Assembly (NCBI GenBank): GCA_949293165.1
Contig: CASFCW010000009.1
Location: forward strand, 1-48,693
From: an uncultured bacterium
GTDB taxonomy: Bacteria > Bacillota > Clostridia > Oscillospirales > Oscillospiraceae
Direction of reading: 5' to 3'
DNA length: 48,693 bases
Shown piece after piece: positions 1-8,394 of this stretch. The translations under genes and the position numbers were made by a program. Within the stretch, counting starts at the first letter, position 1. Each line of letters begins with the position of its first letter. The notes below the pieces were generated by a model, which did no database searches, had not been told where the DNA came from, and was given only the letters and a program-made list of their open reading frames with translations.

Positions 1-53
1 TATAGATCCGCTGGTCTGACACTGAAATTGACAGAAAGGAAGGAGTGGAGAAA

Positions 54-107
54 ATGGTAAAAAAATGGGGCAGGAAGCTGCTAAGGTATATGGGAACTTT
101 GTCTTGA
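54..107 (+). CDS. Possible 17-residue cationic leader peptide
   Basis: A short frame encodes MVKKWGRKLLRYMGTLS. It is preceded by AAGGAAGGAG at 37-46, a plausible ribosome binding site 7-9 bases before the ATG. The peptide is strongly basic and amphipathic (K3, K4, R7, K8, R11). It lies about 100 bases upstream of the S-layer-homology gene on the same strand, so it could be a leader peptide or the remnant of a small secreted peptide. No family is recognised. A chance frame is quite possible because the frame is so short. Confidence 0.3.
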   Translation: MVKKWGRKLLRYMGTLS

Positions 108-203
108 CGAAAGCCCCGAAAAGAGAGCAAAGGGATATTACGGGAGAAAAACCCGCGATAGAATAAAATCAAAGGTGTGAAGAAAAGGACAGGAGGACAG
201 ACC

Positions 204-2846
204 ATGAAACCAAAAAGCAAACTACTAAGTTTACTGCTTACAATCTGCCTTGTTGTAGGACTTATGCCGACAGCGGCGTTTGCGGCAGGAACAGACACAG
301 GAAAGGCAATCCAGCTTGTAGACAGCGGAACTGCCGCAAATATCGGCGGCGGGCAGGCGGACAACATTTATTTTGGTACCTATCAGCAGAGCAGCGACGG
401 CAGCGGCGGCTATAACACCGACCCAATCAAGTGGCGGGTGCTGGAAAATGCAAATGGACAGTTGTTTCTGCTTTCCGACCAGAACCTGGATGTATTTCAG
501 TATCACACGGATAGAGAAAGCGTCACATGGGAAAAGAGCACCATGCGCTCTTGGCTCAACGGGTACAGCGCGTCGCATAATACCGGCGGCAGCAGCGGTA
601 CGGATTATACAGGCGATAATTTTATCGGCGCCGCTTTTTCGGAGAAAGAGCAGGGGGCTATCGCGGATACAACCGTTGTCAATGACAATAACCCAACTTA
701 TGGCACAGAGGGCGGCGAGAATACAAACGATAAAATCTTTCTTTTGTCGATTGCGGAAGCGCAGAACAGCAGCTATTTTGCCGATAACAGCAGCCGTATC
801 GCGACCAATACCGCCTATGTAGCAGGCGGCGGGAAAATCGGTTTAAGCTCTATGTACGGTGTCGGCAAAGCCGACAACTGGTGGCTGCGCTCCCCCGGCG
901 TCGATGATGACATCGCGGCGTATGTGAATGACAACGGCGGCGTGCGTAGCTTCGGCCCTAATGTGGACTTCGTTATCACCGCCGTTCGTCCCGCTTTTAA
1001 TTTAGATCTGACCTCTGTCCTCTTCACATCTGCCGCCGTAGGCGGCAAAATCCCCGCCGCTTCCAGCGACGGTAATCAAGGCGGCGAAGCCGACGCGATT
1101 TTTGAAATTGGCGATTATGACGGCAGCGAATGGAAGCTGACGCTTTTGGATAATAGCCGCAATTTTGCCGTAACGGAAGAAGCCGCCAGCGGCAAGCCCG
1201 GCGATACCATTACGCTGAATTACACCGGGGCAACCACCGGAACAAATGAATATATCTCCGTTATCATTGCGGATAGCAGCGGCGCACAGTATTATGGCAG
1301 AGTGGCGCAGCCGACCGCTACGGACGGCAAAGTGGAGATTACCATTCCGAGCGGACTTGCAGACGGAACCTATACCCTATATGTGTTCAGCGAGCAGTAC
1401 AACGGCGGCGAACAAGACGATACCAAACTGACTGATTACGCCAGCGCGTTTGAAACGGTTGCACTTACCGTTTCCAGCGATACCACCGCGTCCCCGGCTG
1501 CGCTGGACTTTGGCAGTAAAACAGTAGGCTATACGGAAGCCCCCGCCGCGCAGACGGTAACGCTCACAAATACGGGAAACCAAAATGTAACGGTAACTTT
1601 GCCCGCCAGCGCGAACTATACCATTACGGCGGGAGAGGGCTTTGCGAATAGCACCGCCACCCTTGCCCCGAATGGGACAGCGGCCTTTACCGTCCAGCCG
1701 AACACTGGGCTTACCGCGGGCGACTATGATGAAACGCTGATCGTTTCCGGCGGCAGCGATGTGAGCGCCAGCATAGAACTCTCCTTTGAAGTGCTTGAAA
1801 CCTATACCCTTACGGTCGATCTGAACGGCGGCAGCGGCAGCACGATAGGCGGCGAATATACCGAGGGCGCGGTTGTCAATATCGACGCGGGAAGCCGCAG
1901 CAATTACCGCTTTGCTGGGTGGACATCTACCAATGGCGGCGCCTTTGCCGATGCTTCCAGCGCAAGCACCACCTTTACCATGCCCGCAGCCAACACGACG
2001 ATTACGGCAGCTTGGAGTTATATTGGCGGCGGTGGAAGTACGACGGATTATTACCGCCTGACCTTTGAAACAAACGGCGGCAGCGAGATTAGTTCCATTC
2101 GACGCGCCGAGTATACGACAATCGACCTCACCGACTATACCCCGACCCGCGAGGGTTACGAGTTTACAGGCTGGTATGCAGACGAGAATTTGACGGAAAA
2201 AATCACGAGTATACGCCTTACCCGCAACACGACGGTTTATGCGGGCTGGGAAGAAATCAAGGAAAATCCAAGTACAGGCTTTGAAAATCCGTTTACCGAT
2301 GTTTCCGAAAGCGACTGGTTTTTCAATGATGTGAAGTTTGTCTACCAAAACGGCCTGATGAATGGAACGAGTGCCACCACGTTCAGCCCGGAGGGTACTA
2401 CCAGCCGGGGCATGATCGTCACCATCCTCTGGCGTATGGCAGGAAGCCCCGACATGGAGGACAAGATTTGGGGCTACCCCTTTGCCGATGTGGACGCCAC
2501 GGCCTATTACGGCACAGCGGTCTACTGGGCGCGGCTAAACGGCATTGCGGGCGGCTATGACGATGCTACCTTCGGCCCCAATGACCCCATCACCCGGGAG
2601 CAGATGGCGGCCATCCTCTACCGCTACGCCCAGTACAAGGGCTATGACGTAAGTGCAAAAGCAGATCTGAACAAATTTACAGATGCGGACGAGATCAGCA
2701 ACTACGCCCTTGAGGCCCTCCAGTGGGCCAACGCGGAAGGGCTGATCAACGGCAAGGGGGACGGCGTTTTGGATCCCAAGGGCCAGGCCACCCGCGCCGA
2801 GGCGGCAGTCATCCTCACGCGGTTTAATGAGGTCGTGGCGGAATAA
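204..2846 (+). CDS. Secreted multidomain surface protein with three S-layer homology (SLH) domains
   Basis: 880-residue exported surface protein. The start is placed at ATG 204, not the upstream in-frame GTG at 177, because AGGAGG at 191-196 lies 7 bases before it. Residues 1-27 form a signal peptide (basic head, LLSLLLTICLVVGL core, A-F-A cleavage motif). Residues about 40-275 resemble the DUF6273-type module of gut Firmicutes (YFGTY start, IKWRVL, WWLRSPG, VRPAFNL). Then come an Ig-like stretch, an ASH-like beta domain (about 430-530), two InlB B-repeat / Listeria-Bacteroides repeats (about 540-690, FAGW and FTGWY motifs) and three SLH domains (about 690-880, each with F-x-D-V/A and a TRxxxxxIL-type core). 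SLH domains bind secondary cell-wall polysaccharide, so the protein is probably displayed on the envelope as an adhesin or carbohydrate binder. No catalytic motif is visible. Its substrate is unknown. Confidence 0.9.
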   Translation: MKPKSKLLSLLLTICLVVGLMPTAAFAAGTDTGKAIQLVDSGTAANIGGGQADNIYFGTYQQSSDGSGGYNTDPIKWRVLENANGQLFLLSDQNLDVFQYHTDRESVTWEKSTMRSWLNGYSASHNTGGSSGTDYTGDNFIGAAFSEKEQGAIADTTVVNDNNPTYGTEGGENTNDKIFLLSIAEAQNSSYFADNSSRIATNTAYVAGGGKIGLSSMYGVGKADNWWLRSPGVDDDIAAYVNDNGGVRSFGPNVDFVITAVRPAFNLDLTSVLFTSAAVGGKIPAASSDGNQGGEADAIFEIGDYDGSEWKLTLLDNSRNFAVTEEAASGKPGDTITLNYTGATTGTNEYISVIIADSSGAQYYGRVAQPTATDGKVEITIPSGLADGTYTLYVFSEQYNGGEQDDTKLTDYASAFETVALTVSSDTTASPAALDFGSKTVGYTEAPAAQTVTLTNTGNQNVTVTLPASANYTITAGEGFANSTATLAPNGTAAFTVQPNTGLTAGDYDETLIVSGGSDVSASIELSFEVLETYTLTVDLNGGSGSTIGGEYTEGAVVNIDAGSRSNYRFAGWTSTNGGAFADASSASTTFTMPAANTTITAAWSYIGGGGSTTDYYRLTFETNGGSEISSIRRAEYTTIDLTDYTPTREGYEFTGWYADENLTEKITSIRLTRNTTVYAGWEEIKENPSTGFENPFTDVSESDWFFNDVKFVYQNGLMNGTSATTFSPEGTTSRGMIVTILWRMAGSPDMEDKIWGYPFADVDATAYYGTAVYWARLNGIAGGYDDATFGPNDPITREQMAAILYRYAQYKGYDVSAKADLNKFTDADEISNYALEALQWANAEGLINGKGDGVLDPKGQATRAEAAVILTRFNEVVAE

Positions 2847-2853
2847 GATTGGA

Positions 2854-2879
2854 CCTGGGGCCGGAAATCCGGCCCCAGG
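2854..2879 (+). terminator. GC-rich hairpin after the SLH gene
   Basis: CCTGGGGCCGG and CCGGCCCCAGG form a perfect 11-bp stem with an AAAT loop, 7 bases after the SLH stop codon. No T-run follows, so it is either a weak terminator or an RNA-stabilising 3' hairpin. Confidence 0.6.
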
Positions 2880-2899
2880 CTGTATATAGGAGAATTGCG

Positions 2900-3345
2900 T
2901 TGCAAAAAGATAATCAACGCCGCCTGCTCCTGCTGCTGAAACTGCTGTATGAACAGACGGATGAAACCCATTTCGTATCCGGTGCGGATATCCTGAGATA
3001 TTGGGAAGATGCGAGCATCCGTGCCAACCGGAAGAATGTGTACGGAGATATCCGGCTCCTGCTGGACGCCGGCCACGATATTATCTGCGTGAAAAGCAAA
3101 CAGAACCGCTACTTTATCGGTTCCCGTATTTTTGAACTGCCGGAACTGAAGCTGCTGGCGGACGCTGTGGCGTCCTCCCACCTTGTCACGGAGAAGAAGA
3201 GTGCGGCCCTGCTCCAAAAGCTCGGCCGGCTTACCAGCGTCCACAATGCGGGACATCTGAACCGCCCCGTCTATATGGAGGGTACAACCAAGCCGGACAA
3301 CGAGGCCATCTACTATGCCATTGACGCTATCCAGACCGCCATCCA
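2900..3345 (+). pseudogene. WYL-type transcriptional regulator, N-terminal fragment
   Basis: About 148 residues of a WYL-family regulator. The likely start is TTG at 2900, with AGGAG (2888-2892) 7 bases upstream. The fragment starts MQKDNQRRLLLLLKLLYEQT and continues with a DeoR-like winged helix (SGADILRYWE, VYGDIRLLLDAG) and the linker to the ligand-sensing domain. Homology stops at about 3345, at the first helix of the WYL domain (IYYAIDAIQTAI). From there the frame runs antisense through an unrelated minus-strand gene, so the WYL domain is missing. Full-length relatives are typically about 300 residues and bind nucleic acid or small ligands through WYL. The break coincides with the truncated end of the opposing HTH gene, which points to one recombination event. 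A residual DNA-binding peptide could still be made. Confidence 0.75.
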
Positions 3346-3754
3346 TATGCATTGGATTTCCCGATACCGGGTTTTCCGACGTTGGATTATCCGATGTTGG
3401 ATTTTCCAACACCGGGTTTTCCAATCCCGGCTGTTCTCCCTGTGCTGCCTCTGGCCGGGGCTGGGGCTGTTCGTAGATGGTATAAACCATGTCGGCCATC
3501 TTGCCCCTGCCGTCCCGGTTCTGCTGGCGGGTGATGTACCTGGCCTTTTCCAGCTCCCACACCGCTGTCCGTATGGCGTCGATGCTTTCCCGGTTGATAA
3601 GGGACAAGCCTTTCAGCGTATAGTCCCAATCTTCCGGCAGGGACAGCATTTGCGAAAGCAGGCCCTTGGCTTTCAGGGACAGGTCTTTGTTCCGCAGGTG
3701 ATGGTTGGACATCACCGTGTAGCCCCGGTTTTTCTCTACACGAAAAACTGCCAT
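3346..3754 (-). pseudogene. Replication-initiator-like helix-turn-helix protein of a mobile element, 3' truncated
   Basis: Starts at ATG 3754 with AAAGGAG (3766-3772) about 11 bases upstream. The product begins MAVFRVEKNRGYTVMSNHHL and continues with LSLKAKGLLSQMLSLP and a winged-helix core (LINRESIDAIRTAVWELE), then a repetitive ENP/SENP linker. This N-terminus is characteristic of replication-initiator/HTH proteins carried by conjugative elements of gut Clostridia. After residue about 136 the homology ends and the frame continues antisense to the WYL fragment and SLH gene without a stop until 2702. The native C-terminus is therefore lost and any product would carry a foreign tail. It is in frame with the Cys-rich module upstream. 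The family assignment rests on recognition of the N-terminal motif. Confidence 0.65.
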
Positions 3755-3988
3755 CTCGTCGTCAACTCCTTTCACTTGGAATAAAACCGCGTCGTAGGCG
3801 GTCAGCTTGCCCGGCTGGTAGGGACACTCTGCATACACGCAAAACTGATACTTCCAGCCGGGGCGGTAGAAACGGCAGTCGCCGCAATCCTCCGGCGCTC
3901 CGGCCTCGCCGCTGTCGTAGTGGTCGAAACCGGGCTTGCCTTGCATGAGATGTTCAAAGGCGCGGTCGCTGCCGGAAGTGAAATACAT
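3755..3988 (-). CDS. Small Cys-rich mobile-element protein, in frame with the downstream HTH gene
   Basis: Starts at ATG 3988, with GGAGG (3996-4000) 7 bases upstream. The roughly 78-residue module begins MYFTSGSDRAFEHLM and contains APEDCGDCRFYRPGW and QFCVYAECPYQPG. The five cysteines in CxxC...C...C spacing suggest a metal-binding knuckle. Similar small Cys-rich proteins sit immediately upstream of replication-initiator genes in integrative elements. No stop codon separates it from the HTH gene, which begins at 3754 with its own ribosome binding site. Either the two are made as a fusion with internal re-initiation, or a stop codon was lost here. Function is unknown. Confidence 0.5.
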
Positions 3989-4017
3989 GGCGTCGCCTCC
4001 TTTCTGGTTTTGGGCGC

Positions 4018-4066
4018 AAAAAAGCGGCGTCCTTTTCTCCCTCAAGGGGATCAGAGAACGCCGCTT
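4018..4066 (-). terminator. Rho-independent terminator downstream of the RecQ-like gene
   Basis: On the minus strand AAGCGGCGT (4066-4058) pairs with ACGCCGCTT (4030-4022), followed by a run of six T (4023-4018). The loop has a further partial TCTC/GAGA pairing. It lies between the helicase stop codon and the Cys-rich gene. Confidence 0.75.
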
Positions 4067-4118
4067 CTGCGGTGTCGTATTCAATTTTAATCTGATGTGC
4101 TGTCTGGGACGGAGCATT

Positions 4119-6584
4119 TCACGGGAAGTAGTAAGCGTGTCGAGGCTCATTCCAAAAGTAGTAATTTGCAAAGTGATTCTCCCAGAGTTCCCCCATTTGA
4201 ACAGAATAAATCTTACCATGATTTCTGATTCGGATGTCTGATCCTCGTGAGGGGTTACGGCTCGCCTCAACCCGATCACTGACAAAACCAAGCGGGGTTG
4301 CATAATTACCGAACGCAGCAAGAAACTCCTGTTCAATCTCTGGCGGGACATTTACATAGTTTTTTGTGAGCATTGCTTTGGGACGAACGATCAAAATAGG
4401 GATGCCATACTTGTTCTTAAGATCCTTGGCTAAGAGAATAAAACCGCTTTTCGTTCTGTTTTCCAGATCGCTGTCTTCAAAGAGATAAGCGAAAGAATCT
4501 GGAGCCACAAGTAGATTCCTGTGATTTTTAACACTGTATATACTATACAACTTCTTTAACATTTCACGAAGCTGATATTGCTTCATTTCGGAAATGCCAT
4601 TCAAGCTCTTTACATAGCGCATATCACTGCTGAAGAAATCCATGTGTGCTAAGCCAACAATACTATTATCACGAGCTGCACGACCCACTTCCTGCACATA
4701 ATCAGAGAGGTTTCCCGATGGTACAAAGTGGATAATGTGCTTTATATCTTTGACATCTATGCCCATTCCAAAGGCTTTCGTACAAATCAATGCAATTGCT
4801 TTGCCATCTCGATAGTCCCGTTCTGTTATTTTGCGTTCAGCGTCATGGATCTTTGAATGATACCTCCGGATCTTGATCTTATATTCGGTTGGCAACGCAC
4901 CATAAATGGAATCTACTTGCGAACGGTAGGGACAATAAACAAGAGTTTTTTCTCCTTTAGAAACATATTTGATTAGCCGCTCGATAATCAATTCTTGTTT
5001 AACGGTTTCAACTCTTTTCCCACTACCGTCCTGAACACCGGGCTTGATTTCGAAGTTGATATTATCCCGTTTCACGTTACCAAGATGTAGGATTGGATTG
5101 TGAAGATCCAGTTCGGCTATTGTGTCATTGACAACATCATCAGGGCCAGAATATACAGCGGTAGCAGTTAAGCATAGAAGAGGGAATCGCTGACCTGTAC
5201 GTTTAATTGTCTTCAAAAAATCTCCCAGGAAACAATAGTCAGGTCTAAAATCGCGTCCCCAAGAAGTTACCGTGTGAACCTCGTCAATTACTAACAGTCC
5301 AACGCTTCTTTCACCAACAATTGGCTGAAGGCCAGAAGCCAGCAACAACTCGGGAGCCAGATAGATAATAGACTTCTTTCCATCGTGGATCTCTTGAATC
5401 CGTTGCTGACGTTCCTCAAATGTTATTTTCGAATTGAGAAACGTCGCATTCTTGACGCCTCGTTCTCGTTCAAGCTGCGCAACTTGATCATGCATGAGGG
5501 CAACCAATGGTGTAACAACAATTGTAATAAGCCCATACTTCTCCGCCATATAAAGTGCCGGCAGCTGAAAGAGCAAAGATTTACCAGCTCCAGTCGGTGC
5601 TGTGATGAAAATATCTCTATAAGTACAGTCTTCATCCCGAGCAGCTTCACATTGATCTATTATTTCGCTGACTAACGCACCCTGAGAAATAATTGTAATT
5701 TCCTTGGAAACACTTGGCTGCTTATAGAACTTTAACTCCCGGAATTTTGCCTGAGGCCCCCAATACCGTCGAAGGTACTTTTCAAATTGCGAGTCATCAT
5801 ACTCCATCTCCGGAATTCGAGTGTCAACGCGGCGAATGCTATGCGGAATGGACAGCGCAGCGAGGACTGTGAATAGTCCCTTTTCTAGATTGTGTGGGCA
5901 GACACTATCAACTACATACACAATTTCATTTGCTGCTCCGCTCATGACCGAGAATCTATACAACCAATCTTCCGAAGACCCTTCCAGTATTTCATCGGCG
6001 GGCTGATTTATCATCGCCATTTCAGTCAGATCCTTGTTATCAAAAAGCGGGAGGCGTAGGTAATGCGTATCTTCGTGGACATTTGCCAGAGCCACCAATA
6101 CATGTTCAGCATCAAGGAAATTAACTTCGTGGTAATACCTATTGAGCACCTCTAAGGTATCATTCTCGGTCTTGCCATCTGTCTGCATATACTCAAACAA
6201 GGCAACCGCCTGCTCAAGAGACAGTGGGCTAGGGACATTTGATTCGAAAAGCGGATTATCGATGATAACAATTTCACCATCAAAAACGAGAGATACATCC
6301 TTGACAGCAGAGGAGATCGCGACCAACTCTTCATAGAACCCAACAACAGAATCTTCCGCCAGAGCAAGCTGTTTCACTAACGCCCGCTTATTTGCTTCAA
6401 TTTTCTGAATTTGCAGACAATCATCCTCAATGAAGTCTTCGTTCATATATAGGCTGGTTTTATGTCTAATAAGAAACTCGATTTGTTTGGGCAAAAAACC
6501 ACGGAAAAAGAATGCCCGGTGCTTATTATTAGCGGAAAGAAGTTTATCCACTTGTGCCTGAAAAAGTTTGTCAAATGGGCTCAT
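4119..6584 (-). CDS. RecQ-like superfamily 2 DNA helicase with a long N-terminal extension
   Basis: 821-residue SF2 helicase. The start chosen is ATG 6584, 8 bases after AAGAGG; the in-frame TTG at 6590 is too close to that site. The helicase core begins near residue 325: Walker A TAPTGAGKS (about 328-336), motif Ia TPLVALMHDQ, DEVH box (about 431-434), motif III LTATA, and RecQ-type C-lobe motifs YHSKI, TKAFGMGIDVKD, HFVPSG and QEVGRAARD (about 630). The first 320 residues match no domain I know, and no zinc-binding RQC or HRDC domain is evident at the C-terminus, which ends abruptly at HAYYFP. RecQ enzymes unwind DNA 3'-5'. Large RecQ-like helicases with unusual extensions are common in defence islands and mobile elements. 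This gene sits among mobile-element fragments, so an element-maintenance or anti-phage role is possible but unproven. The C-terminus may be truncated. Confidence 0.85.
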   Translation of the reverse strand: MSPFDKLFQAQVDKLLSANNKHRAFFFRGFLPKQIEFLIRHKTSLYMNEDFIEDDCLQIQKIEANKRALVKQLALAEDSVVGFYEELVAISSAVKDVSLVFDGEIVIIDNPLFESNVPSPLSLEQAVALFEYMQTDGKTENDTLEVLNRYYHEVNFLDAEHVLVALANVHEDTHYLRLPLFDNKDLTEMAMINQPADEILEGSSEDWLYRFSVMSGAANEIVYVVDSVCPHNLEKGLFTVLAALSIPHSIRRVDTRIPEMEYDDSQFEKYLRRYWGPQAKFRELKFYKQPSVSKEITIISQGALVSEIIDQCEAARDEDCTYRDIFITAPTGAGKSLLFQLPALYMAEKYGLITIVVTPLVALMHDQVAQLERERGVKNATFLNSKITFEERQQRIQEIHDGKKSIIYLAPELLLASGLQPIVGERSVGLLVIDEVHTVTSWGRDFRPDYCFLGDFLKTIKRTGQRFPLLCLTATAVYSGPDDVVNDTIAELDLHNPILHLGNVKRDNINFEIKPGVQDGSGKRVETVKQELIIERLIKYVSKGEKTLVYCPYRSQVDSIYGALPTEYKIKIRRYHSKIHDAERKITERDYRDGKAIALICTKAFGMGIDVKDIKHIIHFVPSGNLSDYVQEVGRAARDNSIVGLAHMDFFSSDMRYVKSLNGISEMKQYQLREMLKKLYSIYSVKNHRNLLVAPDSFAYLFEDSDLENRTKSGFILLAKDLKNKYGIPILIVRPKAMLTKNYVNVPPEIEQEFLAAFGNYATPLGFVSDRVEASRNPSRGSDIRIRNHGKIYSVQMGELWENHFANYYFWNEPRHAYYFP

Positions 6585-6653
6585 ATTCAAGGCCTCTTCT
6601 CTTTAGCATTTTTTCTCTACATATAAAAGCTTGATGGGCAAAACAAATATGCT

Positions 6654-7106
6654 TTACGGTTCACCATCGAAGGCAAACAGGTGTTCTTTCTCCAAAAGTA
6701 ATCTCAGTTTGTCGGAGATCACATCAAGAAAAGGATGGAATTTTCGTAACATGGGCCCTGTATAACGAAAAACTTCGCCCGTTGTGTTAAACAACTCCAG
6801 ATTCCAAATTGGTACATCAGTTGCCATACCGATAAGTTCGTTCTCGGCAAAGTGAGTGGAAATCTGCTGGAACAAAGATTCCACGCAACGGCTGTCCACC
6901 GAGAACTGCTTACGGCTCATGAGCCTATTACACATGGTATCGTGAAAGGAATAGCGGGAGAGCAATACCTTACCCTCTCGGGTCATCGTTAGCCGCTGCT
7001 CCACCTCCTCGTCGGGAGCTGGAAGCGGACCATAGCCCATATTATTGGCAATGAGGCGTATCTTCTGAAGTTCTCCATGGAAGGGGACATTTTCGCATGA
7101 GCCCAT
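6654..7106 (-). CDS. Conserved-looking hypothetical protein (150 aa)
   Basis: Starts at ATG 7106 with GGAGG (7116-7120) 9 bases upstream. The protein is soluble, with no signal peptide or membrane segment. Visible features are TMTREGKVLLSRYSFHD near the middle and a C-terminal half rich in hydrophobic/charged alternation (DVISDKLRLLLEKEHLF). I do not recognise the family. It is the first gene of a minus-strand row of small accessory genes and lies 69 bases upstream of the RecQ-like helicase with the same orientation. The two could be co-transcribed, making it a possible partner of the helicase. Confidence 0.65.
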   Translation of the reverse strand: MGSCENVPFHGELQKIRLIANNMGYGPLPAPDEEVEQRLTMTREGKVLLSRYSFHDTMCNRLMSRKQFSVDSRCVESLFQQISTHFAENELIGMATDVPIWNLELFNTTGEVFRYTGPMLRKFHPFLDVISDKLRLLLEKEHLFAFDGEP

Positions 7107-7136
7107 CTCCGAACACCTCCCCTGTGCATCACCTAT

Positions 7137-7157
7137 CTATGGTAAAGGATACCATAG
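7137..7157. promoter_or_regulatory. 8-bp inverted repeat upstream of the 6654-7106 gene
   Basis: CTATGGTA-AAGGA-TACCATAG is a perfect inverted repeat 30 bases upstream of the minus-strand start at 7106. There is no T-run. It may be an operator or a small transcript hairpin. Confidence 0.35.
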
Positions 7158-7198
7158 CGGGGCTACCACGTCAAAATGAATACATCCATCCAGAGGGA

Positions 7199-7399
7199 TT
7201 ATCGCACCTTTTTAAGACAGGCGGCGAGCACCATGACCGGAAAGAACACCACAATCAGCAGACCCAGCAGCATTGCGTTATAGGATGACCAGTCCACATA
7301 GTGTCCGCTTCCGGCCAACCCGATCTGAAGCAGCAACTTCAACACAAACAGCACGCAGAGGAGACCTGCAAAGCCTGACCATATGTAGAGAAAAGTCAT
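7199..7399 (-). CDS. Small membrane protein (66 aa, two predicted TM helices)
   Basis: Starts at ATG 7399 behind a GGAG motif. Two hydrophobic segments, FLYIWSGFAGLLCVLFVLKLL (residues about 3-23) and MLLGLLIVVFFPVMVLAACL (about 43-62), are separated by a polar loop containing GHYVDWSSYN. It ends in the basic tail KKVR, consistent with a two-helix inner-membrane protein with a cytoplasmic C-terminus. No family is recognised. It lies in the row of accessory minus-strand genes, 19 bases downstream of the 7418-8026 gene, so the two are probably co-transcribed. Confidence 0.6.
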   Translation of the reverse strand: MTFLYIWSGFAGLLCVLFVLKLLLQIGLAGSGHYVDWSSYNAMLLGLLIVVFFPVMVLAACLKKVR

Positions 7400-7417
7400 G
7401 ATATGTCACTCCATTTC

Positions 7418-8026
7418 TCAAACGACAGTTCGGGTTTGATTTTGTGCGGACAGAGAGTCAATGATGCTTAGTACATTCCAGACGGCAGCCTTCTTCGCCT
7501 TCCGCTTTTCCCTGGCCTGCGCTTTACGGTACCGCTTCGTACCTTTCACTGGAGCTGGTTTCGGCTGCGGCGCAGGATACAGAGGGTGCATCATGCGGTA
7601 GTAGTCGTGATCAATAATGTAGCCCAAATATTCCTGGAGCGTGGCATAGTTGACATGCTGGTCATGGTATCCCGCCACAGGCCCCGATTGCTTTGGCCCG
7701 AAGTCATTGCGGTGGTAAAGTTTTGTGTGATTGCGATTATCGTCGGCAAGGATCCGCCAACTGCTCCAGGGTGAAGAAATGGAAATGAAGTTTCTGCGGA
7801 GACTGATTGAGAGCCCCTTCTGCCGGCAGATCTCCATCAACGTTTCCTCCTCAGCATGGAAGATGCCGACAAGGGGATTGCAGACTTTGCACAGACGATA
7901 GCCGGCTGCGTGAGCTTCCACCAGCGTCTGGAAAGTGCCCAGGTGCTCCTCCCTGATTGCCAGGTGATACCTGCAATCTTCTGTGTGAATGATTTTAGTT
8001 CTGCTATTTTTGCTGTAATAGTACAT
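7418..8026 (-). CDS. Hypothetical protein with an Ada-like Cys/His zinc-binding motif
   Basis: 202 residues. The start is set at ATG 8026, 6 bases after GGAGGT (8032-8037); longer in-frame versions lack such a site. The N-terminus (HTEDCRYHL, then GYRLCKVCNPL) has the C...C-x-x-C arrangement of Ada-type metal-binding repeats, here with H and C before a 30-residue helix-loop and CxxC after it. The middle is rich in Trp, His and Asn (SSPWSSWRIL, NHTKLYHRNDFG) and the C-terminus is highly basic (KGTKRYRKAQAREKRKAKK), suggesting nucleic-acid contact. The function is not known. A second protein with the same Cys module is encoded 1.3 kb upstream (8780-9232). Confidence 0.65.
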   Translation of the reverse strand: MYYYSKNSRTKIIHTEDCRYHLAIREEHLGTFQTLVEAHAAGYRLCKVCNPLVGIFHAEEETLMEICRQKGLSISLRRNFISISSPWSSWRILADDNRNHTKLYHRNDFGPKQSGPVAGYHDQHVNYATLQEYLGYIIDHDYYRMMHPLYPAPQPKPAPVKGTKRYRKAQAREKRKAKKAAVWNVLSIIDSLSAQNQTRTVV

Positions 8027-8121
8027 TGGGACACCTCCTTTGAATTCTGGCATCAGAATATCATCTTTGGTGTCCCATTTTCAGTACATCATCAAACGGC
8101 AGGCGTCTTGCGTCGTTGATG

Positions 8122-8319
8122 CTAAATGAATATAGCTATCACAGCCAGCAAGATAAGAATTGCTATGCATATCGTCATAATCGGATGATTCATAACCATG
8201 TAGTCGATAAATGATAAATCCCGATTATACACTGCTTTCTGTGCATGCCACGCGGCCTTGTATCCATTCATCGCATCATTCATTAACCAGAGAGCTACTA
8301 TGATAAACAAAATTTCCAT
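8122..8319 (-). CDS. Small membrane protein (65 aa)
   Basis: Starts at ATG 8319 (MEILFIIVALWLMNDAMNGY) after a GGGGG stretch about 7 bases upstream. An in-frame start further upstream lacks a site. There are two hydrophobic helices, residues 2-13 and about 43-65 (MTICIAILILLAVIAIFI at the extreme C-terminus), separated by a polar segment with several aromatics. It is unrecognised. It belongs to the minus-strand run of small accessory genes. Confidence 0.5.
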   Translation of the reverse strand: MEILFIIVALWLMNDAMNGYKAAWHAQKAVYNRDLSFIDYMVMNHPIMTICIAILILLAVIAIFI

Positions 8320-8394
8320 ATAATCCCCCTTCAACACAGGTGAGCGAATCCAGTGTAAAGATAGGCCGCAGATCACACATTCACTTCATTTTAG

